In this document: piece by piece, positions 35,801 to 48,100 of the stretch
Layout: each line of letters begins with the position of its first letter
Position numbering within the stretch: position 1 is the stretch's first letter
DNA from: Norana najaformis
Taxonomy: Eukaryota > Annelida > Clitellata > Crassiclitellata > Hormogastridae
Direction: 5' to 3'
DNA: 64,000 nt
Assembly: GCA_964023275.1 (NCBI GenBank)
Contig: OZ029916.1
Span: 18,368,150-18,432,149, forward strand
Made by a program: the position numbers and the translations under genes
Notes under the pieces: generated by a model
What the model saw: only the letters and a program-made list of their open reading frames with translations
The model's database searches: none
Told to the model about the DNA's origin: nothing

Positions 35801-38800
35801 ACATATTAGAAATATTTCACCATAATAGTAGCTTTTACTGCACCATTTGTAGCAGTGGCCAATTTAGCTATAGGCATTGTTATAATTCAGTGCCCCTTAG
35901 ACTAGACCCATCCATGGTGGACTGCCAGAAAGTGACACCCCTCTGGAAATGCTCTCGCCACCCTACGCTAGCAGTCCTGGAGCCACCACTTATTTATAGG
36001 GAGTTTGTTTATTAATGAACTTTTTTATGCCACCATTTCCTAAAATGTGCAAATTTATATGGTGGACACAGCATCCAAAGCTATGAATGAAATCGTGAAG
36101 TTCAGGTCAATAAACCTCATTGAAAGTCATTGCAGTGAGAAGAAAGACTTGCTCAATAATTATTATGCATGCAGTGATTTTGAGTTCAGACTGTGCCCAG
36201 CTAGTTCCAGCAAAAACTGCTAGAGGGTCCATGTGCAGGCCTGCGTTATGCATGTATGTATGTATGTCTATATGTATGTACTGTATGCATGTGTATGTAT
36301 GTATATATGTATGTGTGTATGTTTGTATGAATGTTTGTATGTACGTTTGTATGTATGTATGTATGTATATATGTATGTGTGTATGTTTGTATGAATGTTT
36401 GTATGTACGTTTGTATGTATGTATGTATGTATGTATGTATGATGCATGTTTTGGGATATTTGTGTAGCACTTTCAGGATTGCTGCATATAAGGGACTGCA
36501 GATATTCAGACTGCTTTGAAATTGGTGTTTCTCTGTGCTGTGGTCAGATGAGGTCTTCAAAGGAATGTGGTCATTGTTTGAAGATGGTGACGATGGCAAA
36601 GATGTCCATTTTGCTGTCATAACGTTATCACATTAATTATTATTGCATAGCATTAGAATGGCTCAGGTAACACACCTGTAGTGAATAGGCGCCCAATATC
36701 CTTCTGCATGCTTTAGCTGGGCTGAGTATATAATTGTTGAACTTGTCCTCTGGACTCATTGTTGTTTCAAGTGAGGCTGCTTCCTGTTTGAACTGAAACC
36801 TACTTGCGTTGTAGATAACGTTGTAGATAACGATGCGTTGTAGATAACGATGCTCTGAGTGTTTGAAGTGGGCGTTGGCCTGTGTGGTCAGCCAGTGTTT
36901 CAGAGTTGCCTACTTTAATGGTTACGCCCGTCATTGATGCCCGTCATTGATGACCGTATGGTCTTTGAGAGTCCTCAAGAATATTTGCCACTCCTAATTG
37001 GCCTTACATTTCACTGAGAGGAATTTTTAAATTTTCTAATGTATCCTGTTTCTTTACTTAGGGTCACTACACAGTTTTTTGTTCAGCAGCACCACTGGGA
37101 GATCCAGGAGTTGAGAAGGGAGGGGTCAAATTTTACAGTAGTTAAGGTAGTATTTGATGAAAATTTTTGACAGCCTTTTTGTCATCAAGACTTTTGATGC
37201 CAATTTCAAGGTATCAAGTGCACAAAATTTGTGATGACTTTAAAATTCTCCTACCTATTTTAAAAGCCAGTTTCAAGGTTCAAGCTTGCCAAAATTTTTG
37301 AAGACTATTTTTTTAATTTTTTAGTCATCAGGGCTCTGCCATGTATTCTTGCCTGGTTCAGACAGCTTCCAAACTTTCCACACAGCTGCAATCAACCCAG
37401 TCTGATATACTAGACAAGCATGTTCCTGCTAAGACAAAAAGACTTCCACTTCGCAACTGTGATGTAATTCTGACTTTGCTGGGCAGCTGCCTTGAAAGAT
37501 GCTAGTGGTGCTCCCACCTACCAATTTATTGGTTTAAGTTCAGGAGGCAGTGTCAGAGAGTCTGAAAATTGTGGCCTCTGCTAAATCCACCTACATCTCT
37601 TTTGGGGTCTCCACAAATTCTACTTCTTCTAGTTCATTGTGGTGCAATCTAAGTAAAATTTTGCATTGTGTTAGATATCATTTCTTATTGTGAATGGGTC
37701 AGCCAACCTGCATAGTATGTCCTGAGGGCGTTTGAACTAGAACAGATTAGCTGCAGATGCAAGATATTTGAGTAATTCATTCAGTTTAGTTTAATTAGTT
37801 TGGTTTATTCAGTTCTTTTGTATGGATGATGGACATTGTATACACATTGGAAATCTGAATTGGTATATAGATAACATCCAGGAGATTTATTTATTTATAG
37901 ATTTATTTACTCTGACATAGTTGAGTCTGCTTGTATTTAGTTCTTGTTGTTTAATGAATTGATGTGTAGCTAGAAGTAATGAATACCCAAGTATAGAACC
38001 AAATCCTTGAGGCAGAGTGAGCATACCCTTCCCTCATATTCATGCACGGATGCAGTGGTTTCATCTTCCAGTTACTCTCTCGAGATGGGGACGAGGTCTG
38101 CATAAATTCCGGGGGCAGTTCCCTGTCCAGTTTTCTTGGGCAGTGCAGTTTAGAGTTTGCAGTTGAGTTTCAAGTGATTGGCCAACACCGTTAGTTTGGG
38201 TGGAGGTGGCTGTGAGGTTGACAGAGGTACAGAGTTGGGATATCCTGCAAGTCTAGAGTTTGGTACATAAAACAGCGCACAGATTCGGTACTGAAGTGTA
38301 TCCAAGTCCTGAGGTCTTTGCTGATCAAGTCTTGGAACACCATTCGAGAACTGTGTTTGTCATTGCGGGGCCAGGCATGTCCTGGGAATTCCACATCAGG
38401 AGAGTTGTCATCTTGGCCTATTTGTCACTGCAGGACAAGGTTGTCCTGTGAAGTCCTCTTCCAAGAAATCCATGTTGTAATCGTGCCATGATCGACCTCT
38501 CGTAAATCTTGTTATCGCCTGTCATCACTATGTCATCCCAAGCACTGCTTCTCGCTTAGCTGGTCCCTTGGGTCCATTGTATTGTGTTATTTGTTTAGCC
38601 TAATTTTGAACTTGTGACATTTTATCTGTTGTGTAGAATGCATAACTTCAAATTTCTGATATTTTATCTAATGTTTGGAATTGTAGTCGTTGTAGTTTAC
38701 TTTCAGGTGTAACTTGGATTCATAATAACTTTGTTTAATTTTGTTCATATCATGTTATGATTTATGGGCATAATCCCCAAACTGCCAAATTTGGTTCCAT

Positions 38801-39029
38801 TGGTTAATAGGGGATTTAATAAAGCCATAGTTACCAGAGGAACATCATAATATAGATCAGATTAAATAGTTTGGCTTTTGTTGAATGTGTCCATACTAAC
38901 AGCCTGATCTTTGGCACATGAGATATCTGCAGTCTCAAGAGTCCACTTGTGCATAGCAGAGCTTCAGCAAATAGAACAACAAAAACTGATTCATGTTTGC
39001 TTTGCATTAGTGGCATTAGTTTGAAGATA

Positions 39030-39107
<78 letters not shown>

Positions 39108-42100
39108 CTGAGAAAAAGAACTTGTTATATTGGGCTGCACTGGCGGATCTAGGAGTTGATAAAGAGGGGGCATTTTTCCACGATACATGATCTCATGGTT
39201 GAGGTCTTGTATGGTGGGAAGTTTTTGACGAAAGACTACTTCATTTGGCATGTCTTTCAGTCTCAAGGGCTTCACGGATCTTGACTGGTTCTGGCCAGTG
39301 GATTATGCTTTGAAATATGGCTTTGCTTAGAAGCAACCATTGTTTTGATGCTTGCCCATCAAGATAATGGTGCTATAGAAGTTTCCAGATTTTATTAAAT
39401 TTCAAGTTATTGAACTTTTAGTTCTTGCCATTTTTGGACTGAAATAGCTTTTAAGTTGCTGAAATTTTGGTTTTATCTTGGTTTTCCTGTTTTGCTTTGG
39501 TTTTCATTCTTCTTTCCTAATTTATTTGGTTTATTGATATCACCAAAAGCAGTTTTTTCTGTGGGCAACCTTTGCCAAAACTGGTTTGGAGAGCATCTCA
39601 TTGACCTGTGCCCCAATCACATGAAGGCCACGGTGAGATTGCCTCTTGATTCAGCCTTTTTGTTCGTCATTTGTCAGTTTTAAGTGTTGCATATATATAT
39701 ATATATGAACATTTGTTTTCTTTTACAATGAATTTCTTAGAGTACAGCATATATTTTAATATAACTTCTTGTAAATAATTTTATTGTTTTGTATAGAAGA
39801 AAGTAATTGATCCAGAGGCAAATTTCACCCGTCTTGAACGAATAGGAAAGGGTTCTTTCGGTGAGGTCTTCAAGGGTATAGATAAACAAGCACAACAGGT
39901 GGTTGCTATCAAGATAATCGATCTTGAGGAGGCAGAGGATGAGATTGAAGACATTCAACAAGAAATCATGGTTCTATCACAGTGTGACAGCCGATATGTC
40001 ACAAAATACCATGGCTCGTACCTTAAGGTAAGTCTATTTACCTGAAGTGTTTAAGGTTATGCATGTGAACCTTTTTATAATGCTGCTTGAGGAGCCACAT
40101 GCCAAGAGGCCATTTGATATATATATATATATGTAATATATATATCAAATGTACTTATAAGTACGTAAAGGCACTATAAAAATGTCCAGATACATACATG
40201 CATGCATACGTCAAGTAACGCCTTAAAATGAAGATATGTTATAATATGCTTATGCTCTCAAGCTTAATTAAAAGTTAGGATCAATGTCCAGGGCCAAACT
40301 ACATCCAGATTCACTGATTTTATTGATATTATTGGTAATGAGTGCAGTTTTTTTAGTAACTGAATTATATTAGTTTTAAATTCCTAAGTTATCACGTTAG
40401 ATTCACAGCTAGCATTTATGCGGTGTTGTTAAATGTTTGCAGGGTTCAAAGCTATGGATAATCATGGAATACCTTGGTGGGGGATCCGCTTTAGATCTAA
40501 TGAAGGCTGGAAACTTTGAAGAAGTTTACATAGCAATCATTTTGCGTGAAATACTAAAAGGTCTTGACTACCTCCATTCCGAGAGAAAGATACATCGTGA
40601 TATTAAAGGTTGGTGGCCACTCTTGCTTTCCTTTCACACTTAATTTATTTAATCAAATGTAGTAATGTAGTAACAGTTTCCTTCCTGAACTTCTGCCCCT
40701 TCTGTCATTCACCCACCATCATCTGCCCCAGCCTATTTATTACTCCTCGATTTAGCACGGCTGAGGCGGAAGAAAAGGGTGCTGTACATGAGTTGAGTTG
40801 AATGCAATATCTAGCGACAGTTGCAACTGTTTTAACATCAATCAAGCTTCAGTAATTTTCTGACATGTTGATTTGTATGTTTCTGCATTTACAAAATGTC
40901 TCAAAAATTCATTTGAAACTTTATAGGTAATTTAAAATTATCTAATGTATTTCTCATTAATTGTAATTCGTCTTATTTCAGTTCATATTTCTGGCCTATG
41001 TTTGACATGTTCAGTTCAAGTTAAAAGTTGAAAATCGATATTTTAATTCCGCCGTATGTTTTTGTGTTTTGTTATATGTATCTGTTTCTAACATGGAGTT
41101 TCCTGATGTTGTGTATATTGACCTCTTTTGTGTTGGACTGCAGTTGTTTGTTGCCAGCTGTTATGAGTCTTTGGTTTTAGAGTTGATTTGAAAAATTGAC
41201 AGCTGTTGACCTCAGTTCATCTTAAGTTCTAAATAAGCCGGTGACCAATGTTGAAATTAAATTTTGCACACTTTCTGATGTCAACATGACTGATTGACTG
41301 GAAAGTTTATTACTTGCTTGCTGTGTTACTTAGGTGCCTACCTATTTACTTACTGGCTTATCAGTTTGTCGCCATCCTGACAGCAGCATCATATGTAGAA
41401 GATATGGTGTGAATATGACAATATTCCACATATGGGATCCATATGTCCTACACCTGGCCCATATTCTCGCCACATCTATAACATATGATGTTGCGGTTGG
41501 GGATAGTTTGAATACTTAATCTGTCATGTCGACTTACTCAAGTGGTAGTCCCTTGCAATGTTTCAGCTGCAAATGTCCTGATGTCTGAGGCAGGAGATGT
41601 GAAGCTGGCTGACTTTGGTGTAGCAGGTCAGCTGACCAACACTGTCAGTAAGCGTGGTACATTTGTTGGAACGCCGTTCTGGATGGCACCAGAAGTGATC
41701 AAGCAAGAACCATATGATTGCAAGGTACAGAGAAGTGTGATTCATATTTGCAGTTTAGGTTCAGGCTTAATGGAAATGCAGTGTCAGTTTCATTTATCAG
41801 TTTACAAAGTTAGCAAATTTTGAAAATTTCTGGATGCATACTGTATGTATATAATTCAAAATCGGTTCTGAACATTCTTGTTTGAACGCTGGGAGAAATA
41901 ACTGTTCTATTTTGACAATTTTGAGTTAACATAAGAACAGGAAATGACCATGGTCCTGAGCGTGTGGCTGCCGACAGGGCCCGAGCGGGTGGCTGCCGAC
42001 AGGGCCCGAGCGTGTGGCTGCCGACAGGGCCTAGCCGTACCCACCTCAGATTGATTCCTATTTTTCTCCTGTGGACGATTGCTAGATTAATTAGTGAAGT

Positions 42101-45100
42101 CAAGCTTTATGTAAATCATTTAAGTGGGTTGCAGAGGGTAATATCCAATTTCTTGAGACACATCATCTACACTCTGTTCAGCTAAAGGAACCCTTAGGCA
42201 CATTCAAATAACTTGAGCAAAAATTTGTGACATTTAAATTGAACTAAAAAGTTCCTTTCCCCCTTAATGGCATGTACTACCCGAGTAGTCGATCAGTTGA
42301 TCTTCTTACCTGACCCAGCCTAAGCTTATCAGTTAATAATCCTGAATGCAAATGAGGCTTTGTAGTACAGGCAACTCGTTTAATTCACATTCACATCCTT
42401 CCTGCAGCACTGCAGCATAGATTGGATGCGTAAATCAGATGCTCATGTTCATGATTTTGCACGATGAAAGATTTGTCCCAGATGTGAAGGGTTGCTGGAA
42501 GCTGATTGCACTTGCTTTGTCCTAACAATTGTCTTTGTGTTATTTGGCATGCAGTTTTCCTAGCATTGTCCTTATTGTTATTAGTAAGAAAATCTGCATT
42601 CTTGGAACAAGTGTGACCAAAACACTCACAGGCGTGATATATTTGTCTGGTATTTAAGTACATCCACTGTAGGCTACTGGTGCTATTTTTTTCTGGCTGT
42701 GGCTTACAATGGCTGATTTATTGCAAGACAATTATTTCATGCATATACACATTATGCAGACACATTATGCTGCTGTAAAGAGATTTTTCTTTCAGGTTTG
42801 GTTGAACAAAGTGGATGCTTAAATTTTGTTTGAAGCATATATGCATATTCTATATAATTTGAATGCTTTTATAGCTCTACATTATCATAATATAAAAGGG
42901 AGCAATTAATGGTTACTTCAGAGTGAAAGGTTATTCCATACCCATAATACCTTGGACAAGATCATTATGCATTAAAAGAACCAAAAGGCAACTAAAACTG
43001 CTTGCTTACAGTTTAAACATATCATAATTATATAGCCTGCACAAGTCCAAGCTAAGCTATTGTTCAAGAGAAAAATATTATTGCAATTTGAAATGATCAG
43101 TATGCCTCTTTGTCATGTTTTAGTATATGGTGCCCAACTTGAGGATCTGATGTTTATGATGCATGTAGATCACTTTGCGAACAGATGTAATGTGCATAGG
43201 CCTATAGAAGTGCTTCAGACAATCTAATCTCATAATATCTGTAGCTCCAAAATTATATCTGCAGACCTATTTAGTTAAAGGGTGCTGTATAAGTAGCCAG
43301 ATACATCAGAGCCTGCGTACAATGTCAGCCCTGAATTGTCTATATTTCTATGCTGTTGTGTTGTAGGCTGACATTTGGAGCCTTGGTATAACTGCCATTG
43401 AGCTTGCCAAAGGGGAGCCACCCAATTCAGATCAGCATCCGATGAAAGTATTGTTTATGATCCCAAGAAACGATCCTCCAACGCTGACAGGAAGTTTCAG
43501 TAAACCCTTCAAGGAATTTGTTGAAAAATGCCTTAACAAAGATGCTGAAAACGTGAGACCATTCATGCTTCAGGCAGTTAAAATTCTGTATGTTTATGTG
43601 ACACCATAGAGACTTCTTGAAACTCTGTTTACCGCTGTCATCATACGTGCAATTGTTGTTTGCTAACCATTTCATCAAGGATGCAAACCTGTGATATATT
43701 ATATTTGAGTTGATCCGACCCAACAACTTGTTAGTCACTGGTAGCATAGTATTAATGCTCCAAATCAGTTGCCAGAACATTATTCTTCACAGGGCTGGCA
43801 CCAGAATATTTGGTGCCCTAGGCGAACCTGTCGCACTTACCGGCGGTAAGTGCGATAACTAATTAATATTAAATTAGCTAAGTTAATGTAGCCTTCACAC
43901 AGGAATGCAGCCAAATGCTGCATCTTTAATTTAGTATAGCCGTTCATTATAATCATCTTACTTCTCAATAAAACAAAAAATATGGCACTTAATTTTTAAA
44001 TTTTATTAATAAATGGTGACAAAACGGTGGCAATGTTTAAAAAAATATTGCTTTATGTAACTTTTCTGCTGCCCCAGAAATATGCCGCCCTAGGCGCCCG
44101 CCTAGTTCGTCTAGTGGTTAAACCGGCCCTGATTCTTCAGAGCAGATTAGACAGCAGCTTAGACTGATGCAGAAAGGAAGGTGGAATTGATGTCCCATCA
44201 AAACTTAGCTGGAACATCATCAGGAATATATCTACTCACTGCAAAGAATTTTTAGGTTTTCAACTGCTCTTGACTTTGAACAGTATAACTTAGCAATTTC
44301 TGGCTTTTAGTATGAAATTTTAGTACCAATAGTATTAACATTGACCCTTTCATTTTTTGAAAAAACAAATTGTAATTGTAAATCGGTTAAAATTACAATA
44401 GTAATAGATTTTATTTATTTTGCATAAGTGGTTTTGTTGTTGTTAAGAAAATGTGAATTCTTTACAGCGACCAACTGCAGGGGATTTGCTAAAGCATTCA
44501 TTCATCAAACAATCCAAGAAAACATCTTTCCTTGTTGATCTTATCGACCGCTATAAGCGTTGGAAGGCAGATCATGGAGCCGAAAATGACAGTGATAACG
44601 AGGATAGCATGTAAGAAGAAAGCTTTCATTGAGATACAGTAAGACTGAAATGTCATGAAAGTATAATTTGGCATGCATCCAAGAAAATCTGGCAGCAGCA
44701 GCACTTTCTTTAAGGCAAAAATTATAAATAAGTAGGTAATTCAGACAACAAGGACATCAAATGATTGATAATTAGAATTGAGCTCGTATTGTTCTCCTCC
44801 TTTCTCAGATTTTTGGTTTTGATAATCCAGGCACATAATGTAAGGTAACATGCATAATTTGAAGACATCTACACAGAAGCACACCCAGCCCTGGTGAAAC
44901 AGAACAGGTTTAAATTTGAGGATGAAAGGACCAATTCCTTTATGTAGCGAGGAGCCAAACCAATGTGATACTTCCAGGCAAACATTGCATGCCGATAATG
45001 AATTGCAGCCAATCAAGGGCATCATTAGGCATGCCCAGACAGCAATATTCATTGGGCCTGAAAGTGGACCTGCATCATGCTTCTGGTGGCAGCTGGCAGC

Positions 45101-48100
45101 TACCAATGGGCCCAGAGTGGGCCCAACAATGGAGACCAAGGCCCAACAAACGTGGCTGTGGGGGTGTGGAATTAGAGACATGACCAAATTTAGAAAATTG
45201 AGCAATAAGTCTTGAGGCTTTCTGCAATATATGCGGCGACCATCCAACCCTATTCATGAGCATGCTCTAATACCTGCACGAGAGTTTGCCACTTTATCAG
45301 AATTTTGTTAGAAACTATTTAAGCAGTTACATCTGATTTAAATGTGGACAGTTGCTGGGTTTTTGTTATAGCATCCCTGGAGAAGGAATTGTTGAGGTAG
45401 AATGGTTATGGGACACTGTTCGTTACAACATCGGTTCTTGGCTTGAGACAGCAAAGGAACCTCCTTCTCCACCAGAAACTAAAAAGGTATATATTTCTAA
45501 AATAGTTTTATATCACCAGTATCTGTTGACAAGGATCAAGTGCTGAGCATTATGAAGGACTTGTTCGGGGTTCCTGCACTGTCGCTGTCTCATGGAAAAT
45601 TGGACTAAGTGTAAATGTAAATGTACATGGTTTTATATAGCGACCATATGACCTCAACCATGCTCATTTTCAATTAATTGATTGGGTGAGCTCCTTCACC
45701 ACCGCTGCCCGTTTGATTAGTTCTCTCTTCTTACAAGGAGAGCGTACAACCTCAGAATTCACTTGTCACTCAAATAAGTGCAGTTTTCTTAGTTTGTTAC
45801 TAGTAAATGATGGCTGAGAAGAATTACTTCATCTAGACCAACAGGTTATATTGAGGCCTGGAAGAATAAGGGCTGCTGGGGCCCCTAAGCCCAAGGTAAT
45901 GTGGGGCCTTCTTCTCATCTCCCCTTTCATCCCCACAACAAAGCAGCTATTCCAAAAGCAGATAGTGTCTGGGTGCTTGATAAGCCCCATGTGGGGTATG
46001 GGCCAAAACCCCAGCTGCCAATGCTTTTCCATACACTTACACGCTAATCTGAGCTTTCTGGAGGACTCGTTGATTACAATTTCTGTGCTGGATAGATGCT
46101 AAATATTTGTATAATTCATGGTAATTGTAATTATGTGAGTCCAAATTGTTGTGACCTGCAATTCATCTGTTCGGAATTTAGAGGACTGCAAAAATGTTGA
46201 CACCTTTGGGTGAGCCCCTTGATGCTGCAAGGCCCCTAGACAGCTACCTAGTTGCTTATTGGGGCATGGTTATAATTATAATTTATAGTCTTGGGTAAAT
46301 GTATAGTATTTTCTTTTATAATAATTTTTGCATATTTAGGGCTAACTTTTATTTATTATTGTTTATAATGTGTTAGTAACACATGACATTTTTATAGCCT
46401 AAACAAATGCCTTAGATTATTATTACATTGCATTGCATTTTGTTACATCTGGTCTGATCAGACCTGGACCTTGTATAGGGGTGATGTTGTAATACGCAGG
46501 GCATGAGTTACATGTTGTATACTTTGGATAATGACAATCATTTGAATGGAACCAAGCAGAATGTGTTGAGTGCTTGATTGTCATTTAATGTAATACAGTT
46601 ATGTGGTAAAAGTGTCATGAAACAGTAATCTGTTGACAGGTTCCAGAAAAGCCAATTGTTCCACCAAAAGCCAAGGTTTGTTAAAATTAATGTTAATCTT
46701 TTATCACTTTTCCATTTCATCAGTGCAAATACAGTTTGACAGATCTGAGGTGAAGCACCTGGTACACCAAAGCCTCAGTATAGGACAGTTTTGGCCTTTC
46801 TGTATCATAATGTGTGGCACGGTGGTCTATTGGTAACGTAATTGGTCAATGAACATGCGGTTGCGGGTTTGACTCTGTGTAATGACCTTGGGCAAGTTGT
46901 TTGTGCACACTGTACCTTCTGTCACAAAGCATTGTAATTTGATACTCGCATAAGCTGGAAAGTAAACAGCAAGTCCTGCGATGGACTAGTCCAGGACATT
47001 GGAATTCATACATTGCCGGCTCAAGGGCCGAGAAAAGGAGATGAGTGCCTCCCCATGTCTCATTTATAATTTTTAGTATATTGTAATACAATTTAAAATT
47101 ACAACATTGATGCTACCACCTAGATCTTGAAACTATGCGACCCTTCTAGCAGAACACTATTGTTCCATCTCCCTTGAATGCTGCCTTTTACACCTATCCA
47201 TCAGTGCAGCATGCAACATCAGTGCATCTCGGCATAATGAATTTTGCATTGTTTGACGATCATTGAAGCATCTGAATCTGGAAAAATTGTTACCTTTGGG
47301 AGCCAAATCACGCACTGTACTATGACGATGTTGCATTTTAACGAGGTCACATTTGAAAGCTGAATTAAATTTTTGCATCCTTAGATCAGCAACTGCACTA
47401 TATTGGGTTTAGGTTATGATGAAATGTGTTATGTAAAGGTTCTGGTTTAGGCACCAGCTTTGTTGGTCAAACTATGAAGTTGAAAAATTGTGCCCTCAAA
47501 TTTGCAGAATTGCTGAAGTCATTGACAAGATGACCGTGCAACTGTTTAAAGTACTTACCTTGAAATGTGGAGAGTGGAGCTGAACATCCCCTAAGATGGT
47601 TGCTCAGTTGATGATTCATCATTAGGTCATGGTGCTATACAGATACAGATATAAAAATAATAATTTGATAACAAAATAATAATAATTTTTACAGATTATT
47701 GTGGCAAGATAAATAGATCCTGCCCGTGGTGTCTGGGCCAACAGATTCCGATGTTGTGCCAGTCTTTAACCAACCAATAGTGTACTGACTGTTTAAGAGT
47801 TCAGGTTGAGTAGCTGGAAGGACGTGTTAGATTGTAGAAGTGCTGTATGTAGGTCATGGTGTCTTGTATTATTGGCATTATGTGATGGTTGTGTGTGTGA
47901 TTCATTTAATCAGCCTGAGAAACCAAAGCCTCCAGTCAGAGCCGCTAATCCAAAACCAAAAAGTCGAAATGGTGAAGTTGTTTCAAAGGCCAAAGAGGAT
48001 GTATGTATATTAGTCAGATTAGTATTTAATAGTTAAGCATTTAACTAGCAAGTGACCATTTTACTGAAATACTTATTCTTTTTATGTACAAAAGTTGTGA

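Larger units (their letters stand above)
32806..39796 (+). other. Long first intron of the GCKIII kinase
   Basis: About 7 kb from the proposed first exon to the first kinase-domain exon. It contains a LINE end (33440-33840), a 5S-headed SINE (35151-35442), a TATG tetranucleotide array and a (TA)n tract. No additional gene was recognised. Confidence 0.55.

Noticed and set aside
36120-36620. Cys/Tyr/Val-rich frame and His/Thr/Tyr-rich frame on opposite strands
   Set aside because: Both are translations of the TATG tetranucleotide array.
41810-42103. Minus-strand 97-codon frame with repeated Gly-Pro-Cys/Ala motifs
   Set aside because: Produced by the 25-bp GC-rich tandem repeat; no flanking coding signal.
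44741-45247. 168-codon minus-strand open frame
   Set aside because: Lies in a kinase intron; has only a faint resemblance to a LINE C-terminus ([15 protein letters not shown]), not enough to call an element.
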